Below are positions 1 to 9,682 of a stretch of 64,000 nucleotides of DNA, piece by piece (positions within the stretch are counted from its first letter, which is position 1; each line of letters starts with the position of its first letter). The stretch lies in NCBI RefSeq assembly GCF_024707545.1, contig NZ_CP062229.1, positions 6,863,501 through 6,927,500 on the forward strand, given 5' to 3'. The position numbers were made by a program, and so were the translations under genes. The notes beneath the pieces were generated by a model. It was given only the letters and a program-made list of their open reading frames with translations. It was not told where the DNA came from and ran no database searches. The stretch comes from Mesorhizobium onobrychidis. Its GTDB lineage: Bacteria; Pseudomonadota; Alphaproteobacteria; Rhizobiales; Rhizobiaceae.

Positions 1-466
1 CCGCGAGGCTCATTGCCAACGCGCAGACCTAGTCGTTGGCACTGAATAGCGCGGCGATGTAAACGCGCAGGGCCCTTTTCAACTCCCCGTCGCTAGGCGG
101 CAATGAAGGAGCTTCTCGCTGTGATGATGACTCACTGTATGCCAACTCAGCCAATACGATGAGTATGATTGGAGATTGGTACCGTCATGGATAGGGAATA
201 TTTTAATATTTTGTTGCGGTTGAGCAATTGAGTTCGTCTTCAAGCTCGCCCAGGACGCGGCTTATTGCTGTGAAGGTCGTTCTGGATCCCTTGCGCCCGC
301 GGAGGGGAACGAGGCCACGCCGACTTGGGTGGAATGCCGCAGCGGCGTTGTGCGTTTCAGATCTCGCGCGCGTGGCCGTGGGTGACTTAACGGCCGCCGA
401 CTAGCTGAGCCGCTCTTGCCGGCGACAACCACCCGAAAGGGTTAAACGGAGCAGGCAATCTCGCAC
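1..466. other. Left edge, no gene recognised
   Basis: No open frame here matches a family I know. Just before the first gene a weak ribosome-binding sequence (ACGGAGC, about 446-452) lies some 14 bases upstream of the ATG at 467. I see no convincing promoter, tRNA or repeat. Confidence 0.4.
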
Positions 467-826
467 ATGGATTGGGTCACGGTTATTGGTTACCTCGCAG
501 CTCTATGCTCGATGACCAGCTTTACCCCGCAAGTCTGGAAGATCATCAAAACCCGGGACACGAGCAGCATTTCAGCGCCGATGTACGCCATCTACGTGCT
601 GGGACTTGCGTTCTGGCTGACCTTCGGAATTCTGAAAAACGAATGGCCCCTTATCATCACCAACGGCGTGTGCCTGATGCTTTCGACCTTCATTCTCGTC
701 ATGACGCTCCTTCCTCGCGCGAAGAAGGATGCCGTTGCGGACGCTCTCGACCCCGCCTCCTCAAGCACCGAGCAGTCGGGCGGGCGAGCTCGTCTGGCCA
801 ATTCAGAGATAAAACGGTCGAAATGA
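467..826 (+). CDS. SemiSWEET-type small sugar transporter (MtN3/PQ-loop)
   Basis: Small inner-membrane protein of 119 residues with three predicted membrane helices, roughly residues 4-25, 36-55 and 60-82. The first helix ends in the PQ-loop signature TPQVWK, which is typical of the bacterial SemiSWEET half-transporters. Those proteins dimerise to move mono- or disaccharides by facilitated diffusion. Family members are usually 85-100 residues; here a polar tail of about 35 residues follows the third helix. It stands alone, with mobile-element debris immediately downstream, so the neighbours do not suggest a substrate. The family call is firm; the substrate is unknown. Confidence 0.85.
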   Translation: MDWVTVIGYLAALCSMTSFTPQVWKIIKTRDTSSISAPMYAIYVLGLAFWLTFGILKNEWPLIITNGVCLMLSTFILVMTLLPRAKKDAVADALDPASSSTEQSGGRARLANSEIKRSK

Positions 827-935
827 CGCGCATCGCAACCTTCAACGTGAGTGGCGTCGCATGCAATTTAACGCCCCTGATGCATGCGGTGGCTCGCATC
901 ACTGGGCCCGACCGTTGGGCTCGTTTGACCAGGAC

Positions 936-1335
936 GTGAAGCTGATTGCGCCGCAACTGGCCAAGCCATACCGTCAAACGCGGCAAGAACGATGCTGCCG
1001 ATGCCGAAGCGCTGTGTGAGGGGAAGCGCCGCCCGACCATGCGCTTCGTTTCGGTAAAGACAGCTGATCAGCAGGCCGCCTTGATATTAATTGGGGTCAG
1101 GCAGATTACTTCACAATCGTACGCAACTGGCCAACGCCATTCGCGGCTTTGCGATGGAGTTCGGCATCATCGCGGCCAAAGGCATCTGCAGAATCGAACC
1201 GTTATTGGAGCGCTTGGTGGCTGATCAATCCCTGCCGGAAGCCGCCGACGAACGGCTGCACCGACGCCGGCAGGAAGGCCGTCTTCTCGTCACCGAACTT
1301 GAGGCCCGGCCGCGGACCGAGTGCGGATTCCAGGA
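936..1335 (+). pseudogene. IS110-family transposase remnant
   Basis: Translated pieces in shifting frames give LIAPQLAKPY, then KRGKNDAADAEALCE, RPTMRFVSVKTADQQAAL, and further on QLANAIRGFAMEFGI with LLERLVADQSLPE. This is the order found in the N-terminal half of IS110-family DEDD transposases, where the two aspartates of KNDAADAE belong to the catalytic site. At least two frameshifts and the loss of both gene ends make it non-functional. It is directly followed by the IS3 element. Confidence 0.7.
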
Positions 1336-1374
1336 ATTATTCGGACGAGATTCCGATCAAAATCCGGACAGTGG

Positions 1375-2767
1375 TGGAGTGCACCCCTCGACTGAGACAA
1401 ATAAATAGGGGACAGTTTCTGGATTGCAGGAACTGGAAATGGTTGGAAGAAAGCCGAGATTTAGCGAACAAGAGAAGCTCTCCATGCTCTTGCGGATGCA
1501 AAACGGGGAGAACGTCAGCCGATTAGCTGATGAACTGGGTATTCACCGCCAACGCTTATATGCCTTGCGTGAGCAGCTGCGGACGTGTGGCAATCTAATG
1601 CCGAGCCGCCCGGGGCGCCCAAAGAAGCGGCCTCCCGAGGCACCGCCAGATCGGCAAGCCTTGGCGGCAGGTTTTGCACTGTCGGCTGAACAGCGTCGTG
1701 CCGATGCATTGGCGAAAGCCCGCCGCCGCATTGTCGAACTTGAACGCAAGATTGGGCAGCAACAGGTTGAACTTGATTTTTTTCAAGAAGCCTTGCGGCA
1801 TGTCAGGGGCAATCAACAGCAGAAAGACGCACCTGGCGGTGCAGCGTCTTCGAGGTCATTCAAAAAATGACAGCCCATGTGCCGCAAGGCTCTCCAGGAA
1901 TTGAACAGATGTGCCGTCTCGCCGGCGTCAGCAGGGCTGGATACTACCGGCACTGGCGGCAGTCGGCGCCGCGGCAGGAAGAAACTGGTCTGCGAGATGT
2001 CATTCAAAGGCTGGCCTTGGCCAACCGGCACTATGGCTATCGCCGGATCGGCGCCCTTCTTGGCCGCGAGGGTTGGCAGGTAAACCACAAACGTGTGTTG
2101 CGGGTAATGGGGGAGGATAATCTCTTATGCTTGCGCACTCGGCCATTCGTGCCGCGCACTACAGATTCCCGGCACAGCTGGCGGGGGGTGCCGAACCTTG
2201 CCCGAGGCATGGAACTGACAGGCGTCAACCAGCTTTGGGTCGCCGACATCACGTATTTGCACCTTGCCGAGCAGTTCGCCTATCTGGCGGTTGTGCTCGA
2301 TGCATTCAGTCGCAAGGTCATCGGATGGGCGCTCGAACTCCACTTGCGGGCCAGCCTTGCTGTCGATGCCCTAAAAATGGCGATCTCCGCACGTGTTCCG
2401 GTTCCCGGCAGTTTGATCCATCATTCCGACAGAGGCGTTCAATACGCTTGCACCACCTATTCGGATATCCTCCATGGGCATGGGATCCAGCCGAGCATGA
2501 GCCGGGTGGGGAACCCTTATGATAACGCACGCGCGGAAAGCTTCATGAAAACCTTGAAGCAGGAAGAAGTCGCAGGATTGGCCTATCGCGATGCACCAGA
2601 TGCGCGGCGGCGTATCGCGAGCTTCATTGAAGATGTTTACAATCGGCAAAGGCTGCATTCAGCACTCAACTATCTCACCCCGGAGGAATACGAAAAGACC
2701 TTGTCGACACCGTCGGAAAATGCCGCACTTGGCATGAAGCTCCTCTATATCCACGAGGGGAACTTCA
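1375..2767 (+). mobile_element. IS3-family insertion sequence
   Basis: Element of about 1.4 kb with two overlapping genes, orfA and orfB. The ends are imperfect inverted repeats: TGGAGTGCACCCCTCG on the left and, read inward from the right, TGAAGTTCCCCTCG. No clear target duplication was found. On the right it abuts the 5' part of an IS21 istA gene, into which it appears to have inserted. End positions are approximate. Confidence 0.65.
1439..1870 (+). CDS. IS3-family transposase OrfA
   Basis: DNA-binding OrfA subunit of the IS3 element. Residues about 10-40 form a helix-turn-helix (VSRLADELGIHRQRLYALRE), followed by a basic linker (PGRPKKRP) and a heptad-rich segment (ARRRIVELERKIGQQQVELDFFQEAL) that matches the leucine zipper of OrfA proteins. 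I chose the ATG at 1439; a TTG at 1424 is the alternative. The stop overlaps the orfB start as ATGA at 1867, so the two are translationally coupled or made as a frameshift fusion. Confidence 0.8.
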   Translation: MVGRKPRFSEQEKLSMLLRMQNGENVSRLADELGIHRQRLYALREQLRTCGNLMPSRPGRPKKRPPEAPPDRQALAAGFALSAEQRRADALAKARRRIVELERKIGQQQVELDFFQEALRHVRGNQQQKDAPGGAASSRSFKK

Positions 2768-2868
2768 TGCCGTCAAAGGCTCTCTGCCGGCGGGACAAGC
2801 GTTCGCGAGATTGCGGCGGTGCTCGGGATCGCCCGAAGTACGGTGCAAGACAACCTGGATCGAGCTAA
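1867..2868 (+). CDS. IS3-family transposase OrfB (DDE integrase core)
   Basis: Catalytic subunit. It has an HTH_21-like N-terminal part (HYGYRRIGALLGREG), then the rve fold with all three acidic residues: D127 in WVADITYL, D188 in HHSDRGVQY and E224 in DNARAESFMKTL. The second aspartate and the glutamate are 35 residues apart, the IS3 D-35-E hallmark. About 34 C-terminal residues after roughly 2767 are read-through into flanking IS21 sequence, so the native end was probably lost or altered. Otherwise the gene is intact and could be active. Confidence 0.85.
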   Translation: MTAHVPQGSPGIEQMCRLAGVSRAGYYRHWRQSAPRQEETGLRDVIQRLALANRHYGYRRIGALLGREGWQVNHKRVLRVMGEDNLLCLRTRPFVPRTTDSRHSWRGVPNLARGMELTGVNQLWVADITYLHLAEQFAYLAVVLDAFSRKVIGWALELHLRASLAVDALKMAISARVPVPGSLIHHSDRGVQYACTTYSDILHGHGIQPSMSRVGNPYDNARAESFMKTLKQEEVAGLAYRDAPDARRRIASFIEDVYNRQRLHSALNYLTPEEYEKTLSTPSENAALGMKLLYIHEGNFMPSKALCRRDKRSRDCGGARDRPKYGARQPGSS

Positions 2869-3084
2869 GGCCGCTGGGTTGTACTGGCCATTGCCAGGAA
2901 AACTGACAGACGATGCTCTGGAGCATCGGCTTTTCACCCGCCCGGCGTCATGCAGGAACAGCCGCGATGTCACGAGCCAAGCTGGGCTAACTTTCCATCG
3001 ACCTGAAGAAGCCCGGCGTGACGCTGCTGATCCTGTGGGAGGAATATCGCAGCGTCCATCCCGATGGTTATGGTTACAGTCGTT
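2770..3084 (+). pseudogene. IS21-family istA, N-terminal part
   Basis: Out-of-frame pieces read ALSAGTSVREIAAVLGIARS, then TVQDNLDRAKAAGLYWPL and KLTDDALEHRLF, followed by LILWEEYRSVHPDGYGYSR. This is the N-terminal HTH and the start of the catalytic region of IstA. One or more frameshifts lie near 2960-3020. The reading stops at the codons for G-Y-S-R at 3084; the continuation F-S-E-L-F-R-G-F-E resumes at 9712. The gene was therefore split by an insertion at this point. The left side is truncated by the IS3 element. Confidence 0.8.
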
Positions 3085-3185
3085 ATGTTGCGGCCAAATT
3101 TATGTTGCGTCTCCGGGGGATGAGCCAAGGTCTCGGTGATTTCCTTGGCCCAAGCCGCCACATAAGAAGAACGGCGATGGTAGTT

Positions 3186-4182
3186 CTACAGGGCTTTCAG
3201 GAATGCCATTAATGACGGCAGAGATCGCTGCCGTGGGGGCTCTTTCAAGCCGCTGATATCAACCTTGGCCAACGCCTTGGCCTTCATTTCCAGATCAACC
3301 TCGGCGTAGATGTGCGTGGTGTCCAACGACACATGGCCGAGCCATGCGCGGATCGTGTTGATATCGACGCCGGCACGCAGGAGGTGGACGGCTGTCGTGT
3401 GCCGAATCGTATGGGGGCTGACGCGCTTCGTGGCCAGGGTCGGCACGGTTTTGCTCGCCATGGCGGCATATTGCGTCACGACGCGGTGTATTCCGAACCG
3501 TGTCAACGGTTCCTTCATCCGCCCCAGAAAGACTGCATCGTTCCTATCCCGATCGGTCACGAGGCGAGCCAGCGATATCGCCGTCGCTGGCCACAACGGG
3601 CAGATCCGGATCTTGTTTCCCTTACCATGAAGGCGCACTGACGGAGACGCGCCCAGCTGAAGATTGCCGACCGTCAACTTTGCTGCCTCATCGGCGCGCG
3701 CACCAGTGTTGTAGAGGAATAGCAGCAGGGCATGGTCGCGCACTCCAAGACTCACACGCCTGTCGGGTTGGCCCAGGAGCGCATCCATCTCAGCCTTTTC
3801 GAGATAGCCGATCGCGGCCTTTGCCGTCTTCTTGAATGGTATCGCCCTTATCTCGGAACACCAGGCCAGGTTGACCGGCGAGCGCATGCCGATGAAGCGT
3901 GCCAGTGAATGAATGGTCGCAAGCCGTTGGTTACGGGTTGCTTCGCTGCATCGGCGATCACGTTGCAGATGGTCGCAGGAATTTGCGGACGATTGCCGGC
4001 GTCAGCTCTTCCACCGTCATACGATCGATAGCACGACCTCCCTGCTTGCTTGCAAACGGCAGCAGCAGTGTAAGCGTGTCGCGGTAGCTGGCTTGGGTGT
4101 TGCGGGAAAGATTGCGTTCGGCAACCAGGTGCTCCAACAGGAAACGACGGATCCACGGACCAAGGAGGCTCTCATCCTTCAT
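3186..4182 (-). pseudogene. RIT recombinase C (tyrosine recombinase), frameshifted
   Basis: Third recombinase of the trio. It starts at MKDESLLGPWIRRF (4182), inside the end of gene B, with a SAM-like core-binding N-terminal domain (LSRNTQASYRDTLTLLLPF). The catalytic domain shows GARADEA, HTIRHTTAVHLLRAG, WLGHVS and the nucleophile in TTHIYAEV, so the R-H-R-H-Y set is complete. A one-base change near 3990 breaks the frame after IVRKFL; the sequence DRRCSEATRNQRLATIHSL continues in the next frame. Without it the protein would be about 330 residues. Confidence 0.75.
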
Positions 4183-4796
4183 GGTTGGCCCCCATTGCGT
4201 ATTGCGCAAAGCGCTGGCTGGCTGCATCGAGGAGATCCGGCGTCATGTGCAGATAGCGCTGCGTTGATCGTATATCGATGTGGCCAAGGTAGGTTGCGAG
4301 TGGCGGGAGCAACCGTTGCACGTCTTGACCGGAGCGATACCAGGCAATCACCCGGTGCACGGCGGCCGTGTGCCTAATATCGTGCAGTCGTGGCGGCCGA
4401 AGCTCGCCGATAGGGCAACTGATTCCGGCGGCTCGGCGGACATGCTGGAACCAGGAAATGACCCGCACGTAGTGCCACCGCCGGCCATCGCGCGTGGTGA
4501 ACAACGGTGATTCTTGCCCGCGCAACAAAGGGAGAAGGCGCCGGCGCTCGATATGCGCAGCCAGCTCGCAGTTGAGCTTTGGTCCGATCGGCACAAGACG
4601 CGTTTTGAAGAACTTCGTGTCGCGGACAGTGATGATCTGCTCGGTCAGATCCACGTCGTGCAGGACCAAGCGAAGCGCCTCGCCGATGCGCATACCGCTA
4701 CCGTAAAGCAGCAGGAGAAGGGTACGATAAATTGCCGACACCTGAGGACTGTGCCCAACCTTCAGGATCGAGGTCGCGTCCACCAGTCGACGTAGC

Positions 4797-6007
4797 TGTA
4801 AAAGTTTAAACTTTATCTGACAGACGGTGTCTTAGGCTGAAGCTTGAGCCGAGGCCGGGCGCGGAGTGGTCAGGGTTCGCAGCGCCCGGCCTCGGCGTTG
4901 GAAATGACACTGACATGACCAAGGACCAAAAGATCATCCGCGCCAAGGTGGGGCTGCTGGAGCTGGCCAAACAGCTCGGCAATGTCAGCCAGGCCTGCAA
5001 GATGATGGGCTATTCGCGCGACAGCTTCTACCGCTTCAAGGAGCTTTACGAGACTGGCGGCGAACTGGCGCTGCAGGAACTGACGCGCAGGAAGCCGCTG
5101 TTGGCCGCCGCCCGAGGTCGAGGCGATCATCCTCGAGCTGACGCTGGAATATCCCGCCTATGGGCAGACCCGCATCGCCAACGAAATGCGCAAGCGCGGC
5201 CACTCGGTCTCGCCGTCGGGCGTCCGCGGGGTGTGGCAGCGTCACGATCTGGAGACGATGAAGAAGCGGCTGAAGACGCTGGAGGCCAAGGTCGCCCAGG
5301 ACGGTATCGTGCTCACCGAGAGCCAATTGGCGGCGCTGGAAAAGGCCAAGCTGGACAAGGAGGCGCATGGTGAGTTCGAGAGTGAATGCCCGGGCTATTG
5401 CGGCGGCCAGGACACCTTCTATGTCGGCAACATGAAGGGGGTCGGACGCATCTACCAGCAGACCTTCCTCGACACCTATTCGAAGGTCGCCTTCGCCAAG
5501 CTCTATGACCGCAAGACGCCGATCACCGCCGCCGATCTCCTCAACTCCGCGTGGTGCCGTTCTTCGACGCCCACGAGGTGAAGCTAAGCCGGGTGCTGAC
5601 CGACCGCGGCACCGAATATTGCGGCAATCCCGAACACCACGAGTACGAGCTCTATCTGGCGGTTGAGGACGTGGATCATTCCCGCACCAAGACCAAGAAC
5701 CCGCAGACCAATGGCATCGTTGAACGCTTCCACAAGACGGTGCTGGACGAGTTCTACCGGGTCGCCTTCAGGAAGAAGATCTACGGCTCGATCGAGGAGC
5801 TGCAGGCCGATCTGGATGAATGGGTCAGAAGTTACAATGAGCAGCGCCCACATCAGGGCCGCTGGTGCTTCGGCAAGACGCCGATGCAGACCTTCCTTGA
5901 CACGGCCCCGCTGGCGAAGGAGAAAATGATCGCTGCCTGATCCTATCGGACAGGCAAAACCGACCATTCTCAGACGCCAACTGTCCGATCAAGTGCAAAC
6001 TTCTACA
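4797..6007 (+). mobile_element. IS481-family insertion sequence (inside RIT gene B)
   Basis: Element of 1211 bp bounded by good inverted repeats. The left end reads TGTAAAAGTTTAAACTT and the right end, read inward, TGTAGAAGTTTGCACTT; both run on into similar ATC.GACAG sequence. The 7-bp direct repeat ACGTAGC flanks it (4790-4796 and 6008-6014). Both ends and the duplication are clear, so the insertion into the recombinase gene is certain. Its transposase gene carries two frameshifts. Confidence 0.85.
4915..5940 (+). pseudogene. IS481-family transposase with two frameshifts
   Basis: Reading starts [20 protein letters not shown] with an N-terminal HTH ([20 protein letters not shown]). The frame changes near 5107 and resumes as [20 protein letters not shown], then changes again near 5550 to resume as VPFFDAHEVKLSRVLTDRGT. 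The DDE core is recognisable: D in GGQDTFYVG, D in LTDRGTEYC and E in TNGIVERFHKTV. Full length would be about 340 residues. The frameshifts make it non-functional unless they are sequence errors. Confidence 0.8.
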
Positions 6008-6330
6008 ACGTAGCTCTTCGGTCGAGTAGACGTACGGGGTCTGTTGCGGCGGCAGCTTCGGGATTGTTGTCGGCAGCGGCGAGAATGTCGCATGGCCGCG
6101 GCTGATGGCAAACCGGTAAAAGCCGCTCAGGACTTTGTAGCGCAGCATCCAGGCGGCGCTGAGCGAGCCGCTGCCTTGGAGAAACGCGGCTACCGTGTCT
6201 GGGGTAATCTCGCTGATCTCGGGATTGCCCAACACGCGGCAGAACCTGCGCAGCAGCACCTCGGCGGACTCGAAACGCATGCCTAATGACCGCTGCTTGG
6301 CCAGATAAACGTCGACGACGTCGGTCAGCA

Positions 6331-7544
6331 TCATTGCAGCGCTCCCAGGTCGAATGCACCAACCTCGCGAAGAGCTGCCAAGTCCACCTTGGCGTAGATA
6401 CTGGTTGTCGCCGCGCTACGGTGCCCCAGGTGGTCATCGACAGACCTTCGGCAAGAAGCCGGGAGGCGCAGGCATGGCGCAGCGCGTGCCCCCCGCGATG
6501 GGCCGCTTCGATTCCAAGCGCGACAAATCTGCGGTTCGCGACATCATAGATGCTCCCCGCCTTCAACGGCCGACGGGGCGCTTGCATGCAGAGGAAGACT
6601 TCCGGGCACGACGATGACGGCCGTATCGTGTCGATGTAGTGGGCGAGCGCCTCAGCAACAGACGAGACGAGCGGATAAATCTGCGGCTGGCGGCGCTTCA
6701 AACGGAAAAGCCGTAGCGTCCGACCGGCCCAGTCGATCTGATCGAGGCGCAATGCCACTACTTCCCCGCTGCGCATTCCATAGACCGCAAGCAGCAGCAG
6801 GATTGCACGATCGCGGATGTCCCGCGGCTTGTCGGTCTCGGCATCGGCCAACATGCGTTGCACGTCTGACCAGTCCGGGGCGTACGGCAGAGACTCCTGT
6901 CGGTAGAGTCGGGGGCGGCAAATCGATCCGGCTAGGCTGTCGGCGCACATTCCCCGCTTTCCTGCGCAGCGCAGAAATCCGCGCAGAGCCGAAGCCGTGT
7001 TGGCGACCGAGACGCGGGACCATCGTCCCGTTGCCTGGGTAACGAAATAAGCGTCGATGTCCGCGGCCTGAAGAGCCCCGAGTTGCCGGTTCGTCTGCTC
7101 GCACCAGCGCAGGAACCTACCGATCACACGGGTCCATTGCTCGAGTGTCGATAGTGTGAAGCCGCGCTCGTCGCGCATCCATCTCACATACTCATCGAGT
7201 TGGTTCTGATACTCGAACCCGGCACTCGGTTCACGCCACCAACCGAGAAATCGAAGCCAAGGTCGTCCGATATCGACTACTCTTCGCGCCGCGGTGACCG
7301 CTCCGTGGGCCTGTTGCCTCTCAATGGCAATCCGTCGAAGTGCCTCGATGTCGATGCCTTCCGAAGCGGCATCCGGGCCGAGACGCGTAGCAATCCACAA
7401 CAGCTCGCTGCGCTTGGTTCTGAGAGAAAAGGGAGTGGCGCCGCGTTCCGCGCAGTGGCGAAGGTAACGACTCCGCTCTTCGGCAAACGGCGCGACATCA
7501 TTGTGGTGGCCCGACGAGTGGCCGGCATCAGTCGTCTGATCCAT
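6331..7544 (-). pseudogene. RIT recombinase A (tyrosine recombinase), frameshifted
   Basis: First and longest recombinase of the trio, about 400 residues, beginning MDQTTDAGHSSGHH behind a good ribosome-binding site (GGAGG, about 7 bases upstream). The core-binding domain spans roughly residues 110-190. The catalytic domain has GMRSGEVVALRL and HALRHACASRLLAEG, then a frameshift near 6437 after EGLS. The next frame supplies DDHLGHRS and TTSIYAKVDL, and ends AFDLGALQ with its stop overlapping the gene B start. The frameshift removes the last catalytic His and Tyr from the product. Confidence 0.75.
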
Positions 7545-7630
7545 AGCAAACCTCCATTGGAAAGGCTTGCTAGTGTCCTGATCGCGTAATTCGTGCGATT
7601 ATTGCGTTGATTCGATTGGAGATGCAATGC

Positions 7631-8188
7631 ATGGCACGAGTTGCTGCGACCATCGACTTGAGCGCCGAGGAACGCAAGGAGCTTGAAGGTCTGTCTCGCC
7701 GGCGGCGAACGGCGCAAGGTCTGGCGCAGCGGGCAGAGATTGTGTTGTTGGCGGCCGAGAGGCTTGAGAACAAAGTGATCGCGCAGCGCGTCGGGGCGGT
7801 TGAGAACACGGTCGGCAAGTGGCGACGCCGCTTTGCCCAAGATCGGCTGGATGGCCTCTACGATGAGCCGCGGCCGGGTCGGCCACGAGAGATCGGCGAT
7901 GATGCGATTGCCGAGACGATCCGCCTGACGCTGGAGGCGACACCGCGCGAAGCCACGCATTGGAGCCTGCGCTCGATGGCGCGCGCGGTCGACCATGCGC
8001 CATCGACAATCCATCGGATATGGAAAGCCTTCGGCCTTCAGCCGCACCGCGCAGAAAGCTTCAAGTTGTCGAGCGATCCTTTGTTTGTCGAGAAGGTGCG
8101 CGACATCGTCGGCCTCTACATGGCACCGCCCGAACACGCGCTGGTCCTGTGCGTGGACGAGAAGAGCCAGATCCAGGCGCTCGATCGT
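7631..8188 (+). pseudogene. IS630-family transposase, N-terminal part
   Basis: About 186 codons starting MARVAATIDLSAEERKEL. An HTH region (ENKVIAQRVGAVENTVGKWR), the linker DEPRPGRPREIGDD, a second HTH (SMARAVDHAPSTIHRIW) and the first catalytic aspartate in LVLCVDEKSQIQALDR are all present. The gene stops abruptly at 8188, where sequence identical to the IS91-type element begins, so the DDE C-terminal half is missing. The left element end is probably near 7571 (TGTCCTGATCGCG). Confidence 0.8.
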
Positions 8189-8625
8189 AAGAAGCCGATC
8201 TCGGCGCCCAGGTGCTTGGGATCGGCGGCGATGGTGCGCAGGGTCTCGGCGGCGGCGCGGAAGAGCAGGCCGTAGACGAGAGCCTTGTTGTGATAGGCGA
8301 TGGCGGCAATGTCGCCGGGCAGCGTGAAGACGACGTGAAAGTATTGCGTGTCGAGGAGCTCGGCGCGACGATCCTCCAGCCATTGCGCGCGAGCCACCGA
8401 TTGGCAGCGGGGGCAATGCCTGTCGCGGCAGCTGTTGAAGGCGATGCGCCGGTGGCCGCATTGATCGCATGCTTCGACATGCCCGCCGAGCGCGGCGGTC
8501 CGGCACAGTTCGATCGCCGTCATGACGCGGCGCTGGGCGGTCGACAGCGACGCGTCATGCTGCTCGCGATAGGCTTCGCCGTAGCAGCGGAAGATATCCG
8601 CCACTTCCGGCCCCGAGCGGGCCAT
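8189..8625 (-). pseudogene. IS91-type transposase, N-terminal fragment
   Basis: Begins MARSGPEVADIFRCYGEAYR. It includes the zinc-binding cysteines CDQCGHRRIAF and CRDRHCPRC and runs to KHLGAEIGF, then joins foreign sequence at 8189. The HUH motif and the catalytic tyrosines present in the complete copy (43133-44332) are missing, so this fragment cannot be active. Confidence 0.85.
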
Positions 8626-8635
8626 CGGCGCGAGC

Positions 8636-9517
8636 TCAGAAGTACTGAGGCTTGGCGGCCGGCGGCACGGTGGGCGCCGGACGCGGTAAGAGCTCGAAGG
8701 GGCTCGATGTGGCGCAGACCTTGTTGGTGGCAATCCGCAGGTAATGGGCGGTGGTCGCGAGGCTGCGGTGACCGAGCAGCAGTTGAATGGTGCGCACGTC
8801 GGCGCCGGCCTCCAACAGATGGACGGCGAAGGCGTGCCGCAAACTGTGCGGCGTGACCGGTTTGGACAAGCCGGAGAGGTCGCACGCTTTCGCGCAGGCC
8901 TGTCCCACCGCACCCCTGGTGATCGGCTGGCCGGCACGATCGCCGGGGAAGAGCCACGCCTTTGGCCGCCGCAGCTTCCAATAGTCACGCAGGATCTCCA
9001 GCAGCTTGGGCGACAGCATCACGTAACGGTCCTTCTGGCCTTTGCCCTGCTCGACGCGGATGACCATTCTCTGGCTGTCGATGCCCGTGGGCTTTAGCTG
9101 AACCGCTTCCGAGATGCGCAAGCCGGCGGCATAGCAAGTGGTCAGGATGGCGTGGTGTTTGACGTCGAGGACGCAGCCGAGGAACCGCTGAACTTCCTCG
9201 GCACTGAGGATGATCGGCAGCTTCTGCGGCTTCTTGGGAAGCGGCAGGACCTCTTCAGGCGCCCAATCCCTCTCGAGCGTCACACTGTAGAGAAAGCGCA
9301 GCGCCGCAATTGCTGTGTGGATCGAACCAGGCGACAGCTTCTTCTCGTTGGTCAGATAGACCTGATAGGTCCGAATATCCTCGCGCCCGAGCAAGTCCGG
9401 CGACTTGCCGAAGTGACGCGCATACAGCGACACCTGCTGAAGATAGGAGAGTTGGGTGTTGAGCGCGAGGTTGCGCACCTCCATGTCCTCGCTCATGCGC
9501 TGGCGAAGTTGGGTCAT
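8636..9517 (-). CDS. Tyrosine recombinase of the IS91-type element (copy 1)
   Basis: Site-specific recombinase of 293 residues starting MTQLRQRMSEDMEVRNLALN, with AAAGGAGC upstream as ribosome-binding site. Its translation is the same as that of 44343-45224. Residues about 5-85 form the core-binding domain; the catalytic domain has AAGLRISEAVQL, HSLRHAFAVHLLEAG, LLLGHRS and TTAHYLRIA, giving a complete R-K-H-R-H-Y set. In related elements such a gene sits upstream of an IS91-type transposase and presumably helps choose or resolve insertion sites. It is intact although its partner is truncated. Confidence 0.85.
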   Translation of the reverse strand: MTQLRQRMSEDMEVRNLALNTQLSYLQQVSLYARHFGKSPDLLGREDIRTYQVYLTNEKKLSPGSIHTAIAALRFLYSVTLERDWAPEEVLPLPKKPQKLPIILSAEEVQRFLGCVLDVKHHAILTTCYAAGLRISEAVQLKPTGIDSQRMVIRVEQGKGQKDRYVMLSPKLLEILRDYWKLRRPKAWLFPGDRAGQPITRGAVGQACAKACDLSGLSKPVTPHSLRHAFAVHLLEAGADVRTIQLLLGHRSLATTAHYLRIATNKVCATSSPFELLPRPAPTVPPAAKPQYF

Positions 9518-9682
9518 GACAAGCTCCTTTGTCCGATGGAATAGGCTGCAAGCAGCCACTCCATGCTGACGCAGTCGGAGCTTGTTGTGGACACATGAAC
9601 CAGCGCGACAGACGACGCGATCAGATCACGCTGTCGGCACTCACCCTCCTTGCCGCTCCGCATTCGCGGAGCGGGTTAGTCC

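Larger units (their letters stand above)
4172..6334 (-). pseudogene. RIT recombinase B (tyrosine recombinase), split by IS481
   Basis: Second recombinase. The N-terminal piece (6334 down to about 6015) reads VVDVYLAKQRSLGMRFES and ends at YVYSTEEL. The catalytic piece (about 4790 down to 4172) has GMRIGEALRL, HDIRHTAAVH, YLGHIDIRSTQRYLHM, with all active-site residues. An IS481 element of 1.2 kb sits between the two halves, flanked by the direct repeat ACGTAGC. Removing the element and one repeat copy restores the reading frame region. The start ATG overlaps the stop of gene A. Confidence 0.75.
3085..7570 (-). mobile_element. RIT element (three overlapping tyrosine recombinases), inactivated
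   Basis: Three tyrosine-recombinase genes lie head to tail on the minus strand with overlapping ends: gene A to gene B by ATGA at 6331-6334, and gene B to gene C by an 11-base overlap at 4172-4182. Three overlapping recombinases of different subfamilies is the definition of a Recombinase-In-Trio element. Its target was istA of an IS21. The 7-mer AGTCGTT occurs on the left (3078-3084) and again at 9712-9718, where istA resumes. All three genes are broken: frameshifts in A and C, and an IS481 in B. The right boundary is uncertain because an IS630 remnant follows near 7571. Confidence 0.7.

Noticed and set aside
7277..8506. 409-residue minus-strand open frame
   Set aside because: It crosses an IS630 remnant and the IS91-type element in the wrong frame; no coherent protein.
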